A stretch of 64,000 nucleotides of DNA. It comes from Alphaproteobacteria bacterium (lineage in GTDB: Bacteria > Pseudomonadota > Alphaproteobacteria > JABAAW01 > JAHZMA01). The notes beneath the pieces were generated by a model that saw nothing but the letters and a program-made list of their open reading frames with translations, was not told the DNA's origin and ran no database searches. Positions within the stretch are counted from its first letter, which is position 1, and each line of letters starts with the position of its first letter. Location: NCBI GenBank assembly GCA_022599575.1, contig JAHZMA010000086.1, positions 62,001 through 126,000 of the forward strand. Reading direction: 5' to 3'. Below are positions 8,300 through 18,095 of this stretch, piece by piece. The position numbers and the translations under genes are program-made.

Positions 8300-9229
8300 T
8301 TACAGGCTTTTCTCTAATTCTGGTATCGCTTCAAATAAATCGGCAACCAAGCCATAATCAGCCACTTGAAAAATGGGTGCATCAGCATCATTATTAATGG
8401 CAACAATTGTTTTAGAATCTTTCATGCCTGCCAAATGTTGAATCGCCCCCGAAATGCCAACCGCAATATATAAATTAGGCGCTACAACTTTACCCGTTTG
8501 CCCCACTTGATAATTATTCGATACATAGCCTGCATCAACAGCTGCCCTTGATGCGCCTACTGCCGCACCTAATTTATCAGCAATTTTTTCTAGCATGGCA
8601 AAATTTTCGCCCGCTTTCATACCACGCCCGCCCGAAATCACAATATCAGCAGTGGTGAGTTCAGGCCGTTCGCTTTTGCTAATCATATTTTCTACAAAGG
8701 TCGATTTACCACTATCAGCTGGCGCATTCACCGATTCAATCGATGCATTACCGCCAGTTTTCTCAGCCAATTCAAAAGCTGTGGCACGTACAGTGATAAA
8801 AATACAATCTTCTTCGGATTCCACCGTTTGCATCGCATTGCCCGCATAAATAAGACGCACAAATTGATTCGAAGATTTCACTTCGATAATATCTGAAATT
8901 TGTTGCCTATCGGCAAGTGCTGCCGCCGCTGGCAAAATGGCTTTACCATAAGTACTGGCAGGGGCAAGAATATGTGAATAATCGCCTTTCATGGCGGCAA
9001 TCATCGGCGCGATATTTTCTACCAATTCCCCCTTAAAGACTGGCGATTCAGCATTCAATATTTTCGCGCATGATGGCAATGCTTTGGCTTGTTCTACAGC
9101 ACCAATACATTGTTCGCCAATCACCAACACATTAATATCATTGCCTATTTCTAGTGCCGCCGCATAGGTGGCATAGCTGTTAGGATGTAATTCACTGCCA
9201 TTATGTTCGGCAATTACTAAAATTGTCAT
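8300..9229 (-). CDS. etfA: electron transfer flavoprotein subunit alpha
   Basis: The alpha subunit of ETF carries FAD and passes electrons from flavin dehydrogenases to ETF:ubiquinone oxidoreductase. The C-terminal FAD domain is clear: VISGGRGMKAGENF, GAAVGASRAAVDAGYV, NYQVGQTGKVVAPNLY and AVGISGAIQHLAGM, then AINNDADAPIFQVADYGLV. 309 residues is standard. It lies 10 nt after etfB and downstream of a dimethylglycine/sarcosine dehydrogenase homolog, which is a known ETF electron donor in other organisms. The reductase (ETF-QO) is not in the window. Confidence 0.97.
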   Translation of the reverse strand: MTILVIAEHNGSELHPNSYATYAAALEIGNDINVLVIGEQCIGAVEQAKALPSCAKILNAESPVFKGELVENIAPMIAAMKGDYSHILAPASTYGKAILPAAAALADRQQISDIIEVKSSNQFVRLIYAGNAMQTVESEEDCIFITVRATAFELAEKTGGNASIESVNAPADSGKSTFVENMISKSERPELTTADIVISGGRGMKAGENFAMLEKIADKLGAAVGASRAAVDAGYVSNNYQVGQTGKVVAPNLYIAVGISGAIQHLAGMKDSKTIVAINNDADAPIFQVADYGLVADLFEAIPELEKSL

Positions 9230-9239
9230 TTTATTACCT

Positions 9240-9992
9240 TTATATTACTTTTGCTTCGTTTTTTAATTTTTCAATCAATTCAGCCACACTGTTGACAATC
9301 ACGCCACTTGCCCGTGCGGGTGGTTCTACTACTGATAATATTTTCAAACGCGGTGTAACATCTATGCCCCAATCGGCGGGAGTAGAGGCATCGAGTGGTT
9401 TTTTCTTTGCCTTCATAATATTAGGCAGGCTGGCATAGCGCGGTTCGTTCAAGCGTAAATCAACACTTAATACTGCATTTTTATTCAAAGCAAGCTTTTG
9501 TAAGCCGCCATCAACTTCGCGGGTGATATTAATTTTGTCGCCAGCAATTTCCATTTCTGATACAAAACTGCCCTGCGCCCAGTCTAATAACGCCGCCAAC
9601 ATTTGTGCGGTTTGGTTATTATCACCATCAATGGTTTGCTTGCCCATAATCACCAAATCGCCATTTTCTTTTTCAACCACTGCTTTGAGCAATTTAGCGA
9701 TTGCCAAAGGTTCGGGCGTATCAGCACCGCAATTAATATGCAATGCACGGTCAGCTCCCATCGCTAATGCGGTGCGTAACACATCTTGCCCGCCATCATT
9801 GCCGATAGTTACCACCACAATTTCAGTTGCTGTGCCTGCTTCTTTTAACCTTACGGCTTGTTCTACTGCAATTTCACAGAAAGGATTCATCGACATTTTG
9901 ACATTTTCAGTCACCACGCCACTCTTATCACCTTTCACACGTACAGTTACATAAGCATCAATTACCCTTTTTACAGGAACAATAATTTTCAT
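9240..9992 (-). CDS. etfB: electron transfer flavoprotein subunit beta
   Basis: The beta subunit of ETF binds AMP and docks partner dehydrogenases. The start [20 protein letters not shown] is typical; the adenine-binding region MGADRALHI and the loop [17 protein letters not shown] are present, as is the recognition-loop region [24 protein letters not shown]. 250 residues is standard. It lies between the dehydrogenase gene and etfA on the same strand; a weak hairpin in the 76-nt gap before it may adjust its level relative to the dehydrogenase. Confidence 0.97.
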   Translation of the reverse strand: MKIIVPVKRVIDAYVTVRVKGDKSGVVTENVKMSMNPFCEIAVEQAVRLKEAGTATEIVVVTIGNDGGQDVLRTALAMGADRALHINCGADTPEPLAIAKLLKAVVEKENGDLVIMGKQTIDGDNNQTAQMLAALLDWAQGSFVSEMEIAGDKINITREVDGGLQKLALNKNAVLSVDLRLNEPRYASLPNIMKAKKKPLDASTPADWGIDVTPRLKILSVVEPPARASGVIVNSVAELIEKLKNEAKVI

Positions 9993-10016
9993 TTATCCAT
10001 CCTTTTGTTTATGTTC

Positions 10017-10038
10017 AAAAAAATCATATATGTGATTT
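10017..10038 (-). terminator. weak hairpin with T tract between dehydrogenase gene and etfB
   Basis: On the minus strand, AAATCA and TGATTT arms enclose a 6-nt loop and run into a T stretch. The stem is only 6 AT-rich pairs, so it would be an inefficient terminator or attenuator; partial read-through to etfBA is likely. Confidence 0.3.
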
Positions 10039-10068
10039 ATCTCTAAAAGTCCAATAAAAACCTTAAAA

Positions 10069-12519
10069 TTAGTCAGCAGATTTCAATTTTTCATTATTCG
10101 GGTCATATGGCGAATCAGCAATCACTTTAGCCTTATAAGGCTTTTCTAAAATCATCACCTCAAATTCAGTGCCGATTTGTGCATATTCGGGGTCGACAAA
10201 ACTCATCGCGAACGAACGTTGCAATCTATGCCCAAATCCGCCAGAGCTAACCCTGCCGATTTTCTTACCATCTTTATAAATCGCTTCATTACCAAAACAA
10301 TGGGCATCTTCAGTGCCATCAATTTCAGTCATCGCGAATTTCCATTTTAAGCCCGTTTTTTCGCGTGCGATTAAACCAGCCTTGCCGATAAATTCTTTAT
10401 TCATATCTATCATGCGGTCAAGCCCTGCTTCAATTGGCGAATAATCGCGATTAAGGTCTGGTCCCCATGCGCGATAAGATTTTTCAACCCGCATGGAATC
10501 CATTGCGCGCATACCAACATGGCGCAAGCCTAAATCTTTGCCCGCATCTTCTATCAGGTCAAAAATATGATTCTGATACTCAATCGGGTGATGCAATTCC
10601 CAGCCCAATTCACCAACATAATTAACGCGCATCGCCATCACATCAGGCGCATAGCCTACTGATATTGCCTGCCCCGTTAGCCACTTAAAACCATCATTTT
10701 CAACATTAGCATCGGTGATTTTTCGTAATAATTTACGCGCATTAGGGCCAGCAAGCACAAACACGCCATATTGATTGGTAACATTATGAATATGCACTGA
10801 ACCATCTTTGGGCAGATTGCGACGCAATAAATCGTAGTCAAAACCTTCGCCAGCCGAAGATGATACCAGATAATAGCAATTATCGCCCATTTTGGTAACT
10901 GTAAATTCGCTATGCGTACCACCCGATTCATAAAGCCCATGCACCAATTTAACACCGCCAATTTTCTTTGGCATTTTATTGGCAAATATTCTTTCAAGAA
11001 ATGCTTCTGTGCCAGCACCATATGCTTCATATTTCACGAAATTGGTCATATCAATCAGCCCGCAAGCATCACGCATCGCTTCTGATTCGCGTTTTAGCGC
11101 AGGAAACCAATTGGCTTGTGCCTGACGAAAAGTCCAATCATCTTTGGTATTGGGCGCATCGGCAAACCAATTTGCGCGCTCCCAGCCTACCCGTTGCCCA
11201 AATACTGCACCGCGCGCCGCCAACCTATCATAGCAAGGCGATGTACGTGCAGGGCGTGCGCCCGGGCGTTCTTCCATCGGGTAATGAACAGTGAATAAAT
11301 GTTCGTAAGTTTCAACATTTTTTGCCAGCGTGTATTGTTTATTAGCATATTTGCTGAAACGGCGCGCATCAATTGAAAATGTATCTAAATCAGTTTCGCC
11401 TTCTACGATTTGATCGGCAATCACTTTACCAGCACCGCCACCTGCGGTGATACCAAAACTAAAACCTTCAGCAATAAAGAAATTTTCCAACCCATGCCCG
11501 ATTGGTCCTATCATTGGGTTGCCATCAGGCGTATAGGCAATAGCACCATTAATGATTTCTTTAATACCAGCATTTTCAAAGCTAGGCACGCGCACCATAC
11601 AGGCTTCAACATGTGGCAACAGCCTATCTAAATCGCCTTGAAATAATTCGCGTTCCGCATTATGCGACACACCATCAACATAGCAAGGTTTCGCACCTTT
11701 TTCGTATGGACCAAGCAAATAGCGATTGCGTTGTTCTTCGCGAAGATAATATGATGCATCGCTTTCACGCAAAATCGCCATTTCTGGCAAGCCTGCATCA
11801 AGTCTTTCTTGCAATTCAGGCACAATATCAGTCACAATATATTGATGTTCAACTGGAATCATCGGCAGCTTAACGCCCACTGCGCTTAACAGCTGATTGG
11901 TATAGCTACCCGATGCCGTCACCACATATTCACATTGAATATCGCCCTTATCGGTCTTAACAATCCATTCGCCAGATGGCGCTTTTTCTATATCCGTTAC
12001 GCATGTTTTTTCGTAAATCTCGCCGCCATTATTGCGCGCACCTTTAACAAATGCCATACATAAATCAGCAGGCGCAATATGCCCATCGGTATTATGCCAT
12101 AACGCGCCGACAAGGTCGTCAGTTTTTGATAATGGCCAAAGTTCTTTCACTTTTTCGGGCGTGATAATCTGGTAATCAACCCCGATACTACGCGCCACGC
12201 CTGCATAATTCTTATATTCATCCATACGCGCTTGGGTATGCGCTAACCTTATATTGCCGCAAACATGGAAGCCAACATCTTGTCCTGTTTCTTCTTCCAA
12301 CGTTTTGTATAAATCAATAGAATATTTATGTAATTGCGCGACAGCATAGCTCATATTAAACAGGGGCAACAACCCTGCCGCATGCCATGTAGAGCCTGAT
12401 GTTAGGGTGTTACGTTCGCATAATACGGTTTCAATACCGCGTTTTGCCAAATGATAAATCGTGGAACAGCCAGCAACACCGCCACCGATAACAACTGCAC
12501 GTGAATATTTTTTCATCAT
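10069..12519 (-). CDS. dimethylglycine/sarcosine dehydrogenase-type FAD oxidoreductase fused to GcvT domain
   Basis: 816 residues. The N-terminal DAO domain begins with AVVIGGGVAGCSTIYHL (FAD-binding GxGxxG) and has GSTWHAAGLLP, the position of the histidine that carries covalent FAD in dimethylglycine and sarcosine dehydrogenases. A FAO_M-like middle region (about 375-430) leads to a GcvT folate-binding domain (about 430-800) with GELGWELHHPIEYQ, MRVEKSYRAWGPDL and SSGGFGHRLQRSFAM. The family oxidises N-methyl groups, gives the carbon to tetrahydrofolate and passes electrons to ETF. The neighbours folD and etfBA fit that exactly. Dimethylglycine, sarcosine or a related substrate cannot be distinguished from sequence alone. 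An AGGAG lies 3 nt before the first and 6 nt before the second ATG, so translation may start at 12516. Confidence 0.88.
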   Translation of the reverse strand: MMKKYSRAVVIGGGVAGCSTIYHLAKRGIETVLCERNTLTSGSTWHAAGLLPLFNMSYAVAQLHKYSIDLYKTLEEETGQDVGFHVCGNIRLAHTQARMDEYKNYAGVARSIGVDYQIITPEKVKELWPLSKTDDLVGALWHNTDGHIAPADLCMAFVKGARNNGGEIYEKTCVTDIEKAPSGEWIVKTDKGDIQCEYVVTASGSYTNQLLSAVGVKLPMIPVEHQYIVTDIVPELQERLDAGLPEMAILRESDASYYLREEQRNRYLLGPYEKGAKPCYVDGVSHNAERELFQGDLDRLLPHVEACMVRVPSFENAGIKEIINGAIAYTPDGNPMIGPIGHGLENFFIAEGFSFGITAGGGAGKVIADQIVEGETDLDTFSIDARRFSKYANKQYTLAKNVETYEHLFTVHYPMEERPGARPARTSPCYDRLAARGAVFGQRVGWERANWFADAPNTKDDWTFRQAQANWFPALKRESEAMRDACGLIDMTNFVKYEAYGAGTEAFLERIFANKMPKKIGGVKLVHGLYESGGTHSEFTVTKMGDNCYYLVSSSAGEGFDYDLLRRNLPKDGSVHIHNVTNQYGVFVLAGPNARKLLRKITDANVENDGFKWLTGQAISVGYAPDVMAMRVNYVGELGWELHHPIEYQNHIFDLIEDAGKDLGLRHVGMRAMDSMRVEKSYRAWGPDLNRDYSPIEAGLDRMIDMNKEFIGKAGLIAREKTGLKWKFAMTEIDGTEDAHCFGNEAIYKDGKKIGRVSSGGFGHRLQRSFAMSFVDPEYAQIGTEFEVMILEKPYKAKVIADSPYDPNNEKLKSAD

Positions 12520-12559
12520 ATACTCCTAAAATCATATAAATTACTTCTTATCTTGCTTC

Positions 12560-12599
12560 ACAACATTATGCTAATGAATTTGCGTCTTTACAATGTTGT
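12560..12599 (-). promoter_or_regulatory. promoter with overlapping inverted repeat upstream of the GcvT-fused dehydrogenase
   Basis: On the minus strand TTGTAA (12588-12593), a 17-nt spacer and CATAAT (12565-12570) form a promoter match. A perfect 8-bp inverted repeat, ACAACATT at 12560-12567 and AATGTTGT at 12592-12599, overlaps part of each promoter element, separated by 24 nt. This could be a pair of operator half-sites or a stem-loop. The start site would be about 40 nt before the dehydrogenase ATG. Confidence 0.4.
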
Positions 12600-12629
12600 T
12601 CTGCGACATTTGCCTCTATAAATCGTGCC

Positions 12630-13517
12630 TTAAAATGTAGGAGGAGTCTCGCCGCGCAATAAATGAGCAGCAATCACCGTATTATGTAACAGCATCGCAA
12701 TGGTCATCGGCCCTACCCCGCCCGGCACAGGTGTTATGCCAGCCGCGCGCGCAGAGGCACTTGCAAATTCCACATCGCCAACCAATTTTGTTTTGCCTTC
12801 AGGCGTTTCAATGCGGTTAATGCCAACATCAATCACACACGCACCTTCTTTAATCCATTCGCCTTTCACCATTTCAGGCCGTCCTACCGCTGCCACCACA
12901 ATATCGGCACGCCGACAAATAGCGGGTAAATCGCGACTTTTGGAATGGGCAATGGTAACAGTGGCATTAGCACCTAATAATAATTGTGCCATCGGCTTGC
13001 CCACAATATTCGACCGCCCAACAATCACTGCATCTTTGCCCGATAAATCACCTAGAAAATCTTGCAATAGCAACAAACAGCCATAAGGCGTACAGGGAAT
13101 CAATGCCTGCCCTGCCCCATTATTCAGCCTGCCAACATTGATGGTATGAAACCCATCAACATCTTTTTGTGGGTTGATATAATTAATCACGGCTGATTCA
13201 TCAATTTGTTTTGGCAGTGGCAGTTGCACCAAAATACCATCAACATTACTATCATTATTCAGCTCATCAATTTTTTGCAATAATGTTGCTTGCGATGTAT
13301 CTGCAGGCATTTTGAATTCTAATGATTCCATGCCACATTCTTCGGTTTGTTTTACTTTATTTTTCACATAGACCGAACTTGCAGGGTTCTCACCCACCTG
13401 TATCACCGCTAATGAAGGTCGCCAGCCTTTTTCTGCGAAATTTTTTGCGACATGTTTGCCGATTTTGGCACGTAAATTCTGTGCAAAGGCTTTACCATCA
13501 ATGATTTGTGCAGGCAT
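12630..13517 (-). CDS. folD: bifunctional methylenetetrahydrofolate dehydrogenase / methenyltetrahydrofolate cyclohydrolase
   Basis: FolD interconverts 5,10-methylene-, 5,10-methenyl- and 10-formyl-THF using NADP. Motifs seen: [20 protein letters not shown] (catalytic Tyr/Lys region), [58 protein letters not shown] (nucleotide binding) and [18 protein letters not shown]. About 295 residues. The ATG at 13517 ([12 protein letters not shown]) fits the family start and lies 9 nt after GGGGG; a GTG two codons earlier is possible. It sits just upstream of the GcvT-fused dehydrogenase, which makes methylene-THF, so it can oxidise that product towards formyl-THF. Confidence 0.96.
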   Translation of the reverse strand: MPAQIIDGKAFAQNLRAKIGKHVAKNFAEKGWRPSLAVIQVGENPASSVYVKNKVKQTEECGMESLEFKMPADTSQATLLQKIDELNNDSNVDGILVQLPLPKQIDESAVINYINPQKDVDGFHTINVGRLNNGAGQALIPCTPYGCLLLLQDFLGDLSGKDAVIVGRSNIVGKPMAQLLLGANATVTIAHSKSRDLPAICRRADIVVAAVGRPEMVKGEWIKEGACVIDVGINRIETPEGKTKLVGDVEFASASARAAGITPVPGGVGPMTIAMLLHNTVIAAHLLRGETPPTF

Positions 13518-13576
13518 GGTCACGTTCCCCCGTTAATTATAATAAGCGTGATTTTTACAAATTAAAGATAGGCTTG

Positions 13577-14686
13577 TCAAGCAATATCAACCTTATTTGC
13601 TTCGATTTCAGATGCTTTTTGTTCTACCAACGCCACCAGATGGTCAACAATATTGCTATCTTCTAGCCGATGGTTGGTCAAGCCCGAAATATAAATCTGA
13701 TGATTATCTTTGCCACCGCCAGTAAGCCCAATATCAGTGCTTTTTGCCTCGCCCGGTCCATTCACCACACAGCCAATCACCGATAGGGATAATGGCGTTT
13801 TGATATGGGCAAGTTTTTCTTCTAGCAATTTCACCGTTTTAATCACATCAAATTGTTGGCGCGCACAAGAGGGGCACGATATAATCTGTACGCCACGTAC
13901 ACGTAAACCTAATGATTTCAATATCTCAAACCCAACATGCACTTCTTGTTCTGGTTCATCGCTTAATGATACGCGAATGGTATCGCCAATGCCCGCCCAT
14001 AATAAACTGCCAATGCCGATGGCTGATTTAATCGTGCCGCTTTTGTAACTGCCCGCTTCGGTAATGCCCAAATGTAATGGATAATCGCATAAATCTGCCA
14101 GCTGTTGATAGGCGGCAACGCTTAGAAAAATATCCGATGCTTTGACTGAAATTTTGATATTGGTGAAATCATTATCCTCTAGCAATTTGATTTGCGATAA
14201 CGCGCTTTCAACCAATGCTTCGGGGCAAGGCTCGCCATATTTTTCCAGAATATCGCGCTCTAACGACCCACCATTCACGCCAATTCGAATCGGAATATCA
14301 TGCGCTTTTGCCGCCTTAATCACCTCGCGCACGCGTTCCTGATTACCAATATTACCAGGGTTAATCCGCAGACATGCTGCCCCCGATTCCGCCGCTTCAA
14401 TCGCCCGTTTGTAATGAAAATGAATATCAGCCACAATTGGCAAAACCGATTGCGCAGTGATTGCTTTGAGTGCAGTGGTGGATTCTTCATCAGGGCAAGA
14501 GACGCGTACAATATCGGCACCAGCATCAGCAATGCGGTTAATTTGCGCTAATGTGCCTGCAATATCATTGGTAGGGGTGTTGGTCATTGATTGCACCGCA
14601 ATTGGTGCATCACCCCCTATCGGCACATTACCGACATAAATTTGCTTAGATTTGCGTTTGGCAATATGGCGATAAGGGCGTATCAA
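13577..14686 (-). CDS. ispG: 4-hydroxy-3-methylbut-2-enyl diphosphate synthase (GcpE)
   Basis: IspG is the penultimate enzyme of the MEP isoprenoid pathway, a 4Fe-4S enzyme converting MEcPP to HMBPP. 369 residues, the two-domain bacterial length. Seen: [15 protein letters not shown] at the start of the TIM barrel, [10 protein letters not shown], and the cluster cysteines in [13 protein letters not shown] and [13 protein letters not shown]. Translation seems to begin at a TTG (14686) with no obvious Shine-Dalgarno, 8 nt after the rodZ-like stop, suggesting coupling to that gene. Two further MEP genes, ispD and ispF, lie at 39.4-40.6 kb. Confidence 0.96.
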   Translation of the reverse strand: MIRPYRHIAKRKSKQIYVGNVPIGGDAPIAVQSMTNTPTNDIAGTLAQINRIADAGADIVRVSCPDEESTTALKAITAQSVLPIVADIHFHYKRAIEAAESGAACLRINPGNIGNQERVREVIKAAKAHDIPIRIGVNGGSLERDILEKYGEPCPEALVESALSQIKLLEDNDFTNIKISVKASDIFLSVAAYQQLADLCDYPLHLGITEAGSYKSGTIKSAIGIGSLLWAGIGDTIRVSLSDEPEQEVHVGFEILKSLGLRVRGVQIISCPSCARQQFDVIKTVKLLEEKLAHIKTPLSLSVIGCVVNGPGEAKSTDIGLTGGGKDNHQIYISGLTNHRLEDSNIVDHLVALVEQKASEIEANKVDIA

Positions 14687-14694
14687 AATAGTAT

Positions 14695-15840
14695 TTATTG
14701 GCTTTGCTCAAGCTTAATCGTTTCTAACAATTCATTAAGCGTAACGCCATCTTGAATATGTGTGCCATTTTCGATTGATACCGCATCAAGCGCACTATAT
14801 CTCACTCTGCCATTTGCACCTAACGTGCCTTTTGACTGACCGTTAACAATCAACTGAACACCACCTGCATTACCGACTTTAACAAATATTTGGTCACCCG
14901 GTGGCGCATAATAAACATCATTTGTTTGCAATTGGCGTGCAAAAATTTCACCCGTACGCCCTGCATTTACATCAACTTGCGCGACATCTATCACCGAAAC
15001 CCAACTGCTGGTAGTAACTTTTACCGCAACATTTGAATTGACAGGATTACCATATTCGCGCCCTGCTCTGGTTGCAACTCTAGGCGTAGGTGCATCATCT
15101 TGCACCACTTCTTCGGCAACACGAAACACTGAATTTTGTTGTGGCTCAACACTATCTGCATTATCATTACCGCCATTTAAAATATCATCAATATTGGTCA
15201 ATGTTTCGGATTGAGTCGATTGATTATCATCAAGCTCTGATTTTTCATTGATGCCTGAAAAAATCAGCCATAACACATAAATCATCGCCAGCATAAAACC
15301 GCCCATCAGCACAAATGCCATATTATGGGTTTTTGGATTAGAACCCGACATCATCTGTTGCACCAAGTTACTACTTTGTTCTACCACTTCGCGATCGGAA
15401 CGTTTGGCAAGTGGCTTGGCATTTGGCACGGGGTTACTGGTAGAAGCAATCGCAGCGGCGGCGATTTTACCACGCCCACCCACAGAATTAACAACCATAT
15501 CAGCAAGTTTATTATCGGTTTGAATGCGGTCATCTTGCTGTTCGCGTTGCAAACGATATCGCTTAATATCATTGGTAATATCAATCGCAAGCATTTCGGC
15601 ATAGCTACGCGCAAAGCCATAATAATATGTATCGCCCGGAAATTCATCAATATTGCCACTTTCGATGGCACGCAATAATTGTGCCCGAATACGCAAATCT
15701 TTCGCCACTGCCTCAATCGTCATTTCTTGTGTTTCACGCCCACGCGCTAATTTTTGCCCGATATTATCTAAAATGTCTTTGCAAAGCTCGGCATTGGATT
15801 TTGATGTAACTTGTTCATTGTCACGCATTTGTTGCGCCAT
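14695..15840 (-). CDS. RodZ-like helix-turn-helix membrane protein with DUF4115 domain
   Basis: RodZ-type proteins link the MreB cytoskeleton to the wall-elongation machinery. Layout: N-terminal Cro-type HTH (about 30-100: [38 protein letters not shown]), a linker, one TM helix near residues 175-195 ([20 protein letters not shown]), an acidic linker, and a C-terminal beta-rich DUF4115 domain (WVSVIDVA...[18 protein letters not shown]). 381 residues. ATG at 15840 is preceded by GGAGTG. RodZ next to ispG is a common arrangement in Proteobacteria, which supports the call over a generic transcription factor. mreB is not in this window. Confidence 0.82.
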   Translation of the reverse strand: MAQQMRDNEQVTSKSNAELCKDILDNIGQKLARGRETQEMTIEAVAKDLRIRAQLLRAIESGNIDEFPGDTYYYGFARSYAEMLAIDITNDIKRYRLQREQQDDRIQTDNKLADMVVNSVGGRGKIAAAAIASTSNPVPNAKPLAKRSDREVVEQSSNLVQQMMSGSNPKTHNMAFVLMGGFMLAMIYVLWLIFSGINEKSELDDNQSTQSETLTNIDDILNGGNDNADSVEPQQNSVFRVAEEVVQDDAPTPRVATRAGREYGNPVNSNVAVKVTTSSWVSVIDVAQVDVNAGRTGEIFARQLQTNDVYYAPPGDQIFVKVGNAGGVQLIVNGQSKGTLGANGRVRYSALDAVSIENGTHIQDGVTLNELLETIKLEQSQ

Positions 15841-15886
15841 ATAACTGCACTCCGATTATTTTCGTATATTATTATGCACAAATAAG

Positions 15887-15914
15887 ATTCTATCAGAAAA
15901 TCTTAAAAATTCAA
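15887..15914 (-). promoter_or_regulatory. promoter candidate for the rodZ-like-ispG pair
   Basis: Minus-strand TTGAAT (15909-15914), 16-nt spacer, TAGAAT (15887-15892), about 45 nt before the rodZ-like ATG. A small 6-bp inverted repeat (AAGATT/AATCTT) overlaps the spacer and -10 region and could be a weak lysC terminator. Pattern match only. Confidence 0.3.
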
Positions 15915-15967
15915 TCATTTTATTTTTTTAGGATATAGTTATTGAATTATTTTTGATTAATTCAGCT

Positions 15968-17200
15968 TTATTCATCTAATCCATACGCATGGTGTAAATT
16001 TCGCATCACTAATTCCATATATTCGGCATCAATCAGCACGCTGACCTTAATCTCAGAAGTGGAAACCGCGTGAATCGGCACATTTTTTTCTTTGAGCGTA
16101 TTAAATAGAATCGCCGCAACGCCAGTATGGGTACGCATGCCCGAACCAACAATAGAAACTTTAATCAACCCATCTTGCGAGACGATTTGTTCAAATTCCA
16201 ATGCTTCTTGATGTTGTTTAAGTAGGGCTTGCACTTTTTCACTATCATCACTTTTAATGGTGAAAGTAAGATTGCCCAAACCTTGCTGGCGTGATTCCAC
16301 TTGCACAATCATATCAACAATAATTTTTTTATCGCTCAGTAAGGTGAAAATACGTGCCGCCCCAACGATATTATCAACACCCAATATGGTGATTTTTGTT
16401 TCATCTTGACTGCAAGTAATGCCAGTTACACTGCGTTCTTCCATTTGCAAGACCTCCTGAATAATTTGTGTGCCTGAATTTTCGGTTACCTCTTGTTCAA
16501 AACTAGAAAGCACCCGTAATTTTACATTATAATAGCGCGCCAGCTCAACCGAACGAGTTTGCAACACTTTTGCCCCTAATGATGCCATTTCTAACATTTC
16601 ATCATAGCTGATTTTATCAATTTTGCGCGCTTTACTTACAATATTAGGGTCGGTGGTATAAACACCATCAACATCGGTATAAATATCGCACCTATCGGCA
16701 CCAATGGCGGCGGCAAGCGCCACTGCCGATGTATCAGAACCACCTCTGCCCAATGTGCTGATACGCCCATTGTTGGTAACGCCTTGAAAACCCGCACATA
16801 TCGCAATGGCGCGCGCATCATGTGCTTTGATAGAAGCCATAAATTTTGCTTTATCAATATCTAATATTTTGGCATGTTTATGATTATCATCAGTCAGCAT
16901 CGGAATTTGCCACCCCATGAAAGAGCGCGCTGGCATGTTCATTTTTTGCAAAATCAATGCTAATAGGCCCGCAGTCACTTGTTCGCCAGTGGCAACAATC
17001 GCATCATATTCCTGATTATCGTAAAGCGGATTTGCCTTACTTGCCTGCTCAATCAGCTGATTGGTAACCCCTGCCATTGCTGATACCACAACAATCACCT
17101 GATGGTTATTATCCCATTCATGCTTGACCTTACGGGCGACATGCTGAATCTTCTCAAGGTCGGCTACCGATGTTCCTCCAAATTTTTGTACAATCAGCAA
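15968..17200 (-). CDS. lysC: aspartate kinase
   Basis: Aspartokinase phosphorylates aspartate, the first step to lysine, threonine and methionine. The N-terminal kinase domain has IVQKFGGTSVADLEKI, VVVSAMAGVTNQLI and the TLGRGGSDTSAVALAAAIGA motif; the C-terminal half has two ACT domains (ITILGVDNIVGAARIFTLL; VSIVGSGMRTHTGVAAILF) for feedback control. About 410 residues, the usual monofunctional length. I place the start at the TTG at 17200 because AGGAAG lies 6 nt upstream and the N-terminus then matches the family; upstream candidates at 17230 (ATG) and 17239 (TTG) lack a Shine-Dalgarno. This also frees space for divergent promoters with ubiG. Confidence 0.95.
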   Translation of the reverse strand: MLIVQKFGGTSVADLEKIQHVARKVKHEWDNNHQVIVVVSAMAGVTNQLIEQASKANPLYDNQEYDAIVATGEQVTAGLLALILQKMNMPARSFMGWQIPMLTDDNHKHAKILDIDKAKFMASIKAHDARAIAICAGFQGVTNNGRISTLGRGGSDTSAVALAAAIGADRCDIYTDVDGVYTTDPNIVSKARKIDKISYDEMLEMASLGAKVLQTRSVELARYYNVKLRVLSSFEQEVTENSGTQIIQEVLQMEERSVTGITCSQDETKITILGVDNIVGAARIFTLLSDKKIIVDMIVQVESRQQGLGNLTFTIKSDDSEKVQALLKQHQEALEFEQIVSQDGLIKVSIVGSGMRTHTGVAAILFNTLKEKNVPIHAVSTSEIKVSVLIDAEYMELVMRNLHHAYGLDE

Positions 17201-17249
17201 AATATGCTTCCTATCATTACTGGCATTCATTAGTGGCAATCATTATCAT

Positions 17250-17278
17250 TTGCTTTTATCAGATAATATGCCTACAAT
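17250..17278 (+). promoter_or_regulatory. promoter candidate for ubiG
   Basis: TTGCTT (17250-17255), 17-nt spacer, TACAAT (17273-17278), 40 nt before the chosen ubiG ATG. It fits the divergent lysC/ubiG intergenic region only if both genes use the internal starts preferred here. Confidence 0.35.
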
Positions 17279-17318
17279 GCAAAAAAAATTAAGCATATAT
17301 ACATTGAATAAGGCAATT

Positions 17319-18095
17319 ATGGCAAGTATGAATATCGGCAATAACGCAAATATAGGCAATGATGAGATAGAAAAATTTTCTGCCACTGGTTGGTGGGATA
17401 ATCACAAGCTATATCGCACGTTGCACCAAATGAATCCAGCGCGTTTAACATTTATTGATGAGGTGTTACGTAAACATTATCAGCTTCAAGATGAAACTGA
17501 TAGCATCAGTTTTAAGGGCAGAAAAGCCCTTGATATTGGTTGCGGTGGTGGTGTTTTATCACTGCCATTGGCGCGTATGGGGTTTGCGGTAAGCGCGATT
17601 GATATGAATGACAATGCGATTATTGAAGCGAAAAAAGCCGCCAATCAAGCAGGCTTGACGATTGATTTTCAGATGATTGATGTTGAAAAATTTGCCAACA
17701 AACATGAAGAAACATTCGATGCAGTTTTTTGTTTAGAACTATTAGAACATATTGATGATTGGGCTGGATTTTTAGAATCAGCCACTGCCCTGTTAAAACC
17801 AGATGGCATGTTGTTTATCTCTACCATCAGGCGCGACCTCAAATCAAAATTATTGGCGATTTATGCGGCGGAATATGTGTTGCAACTGTTGCCAAAAGGC
17901 ACCCATGATTGGCAGAAATTCTTAAATCCTGATGAAATTATGGCGGTGTTGCACGATAAAGGCTTACGCTTTTGCGATTCTGCGGCAATGGTGTGGCAGC
18001 CAATACGCAACAATTTCATTCTAAAACGTGGCGATGATACCCCCAATTATATTTTAGCCGCCAGCAAACAATGGCGGGGGCGAGTTGCTCACTAA
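17319..18095 (+). CDS. ubiG: ubiquinone biosynthesis O-methyltransferase
   Basis: UbiG performs both O-methylations in ubiquinone synthesis with S-adenosylmethionine. Seen: FSATGWWDNHKLYRTLHQMNP near the N-terminus, the SAM site ALDIGCGGGVLSLPLARMG, acidic loop AIDMNDNAIIEA, and the family segment EYVLQLLPKGTHDWQKF with NFILKR near the end. Start at 17319 (MASMNIG) because TAAGG sits 5 nt upstream; the longer frame from the TTG at 17250 would run over the putative promoter. 258 residues. The stop overlaps the rnd start as TAATG. Confidence 0.92.
   Translation: MASMNIGNNANIGNDEIEKFSATGWWDNHKLYRTLHQMNPARLTFIDEVLRKHYQLQDETDSISFKGRKALDIGCGGGVLSLPLARMGFAVSAIDMNDNAIIEAKKAANQAGLTIDFQMIDVEKFANKHEETFDAVFCLELLEHIDDWAGFLESATALLKPDGMLFISTIRRDLKSKLLAIYAAEYVLQLLPKGTHDWQKFLNPDEIMAVLHDKGLRFCDSAAMVWQPIRNNFILKRGDDTPNYILAASKQWRGRVAH

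Noticed and set aside
9523-9954. Long open frame on the plus strand inside etfB (143 codons)
   Set aside because: Lies antiparallel to an unmistakable EtfB; its composition and lack of any motif mark it as a shadow.
17201-17239. lysC start at the TTG at 17239 or ATG at 17230
   Set aside because: No Shine-Dalgarno, and the added residues precede the conserved kinase N-terminus; the TTG at 17200 has AGGAAG upstream.
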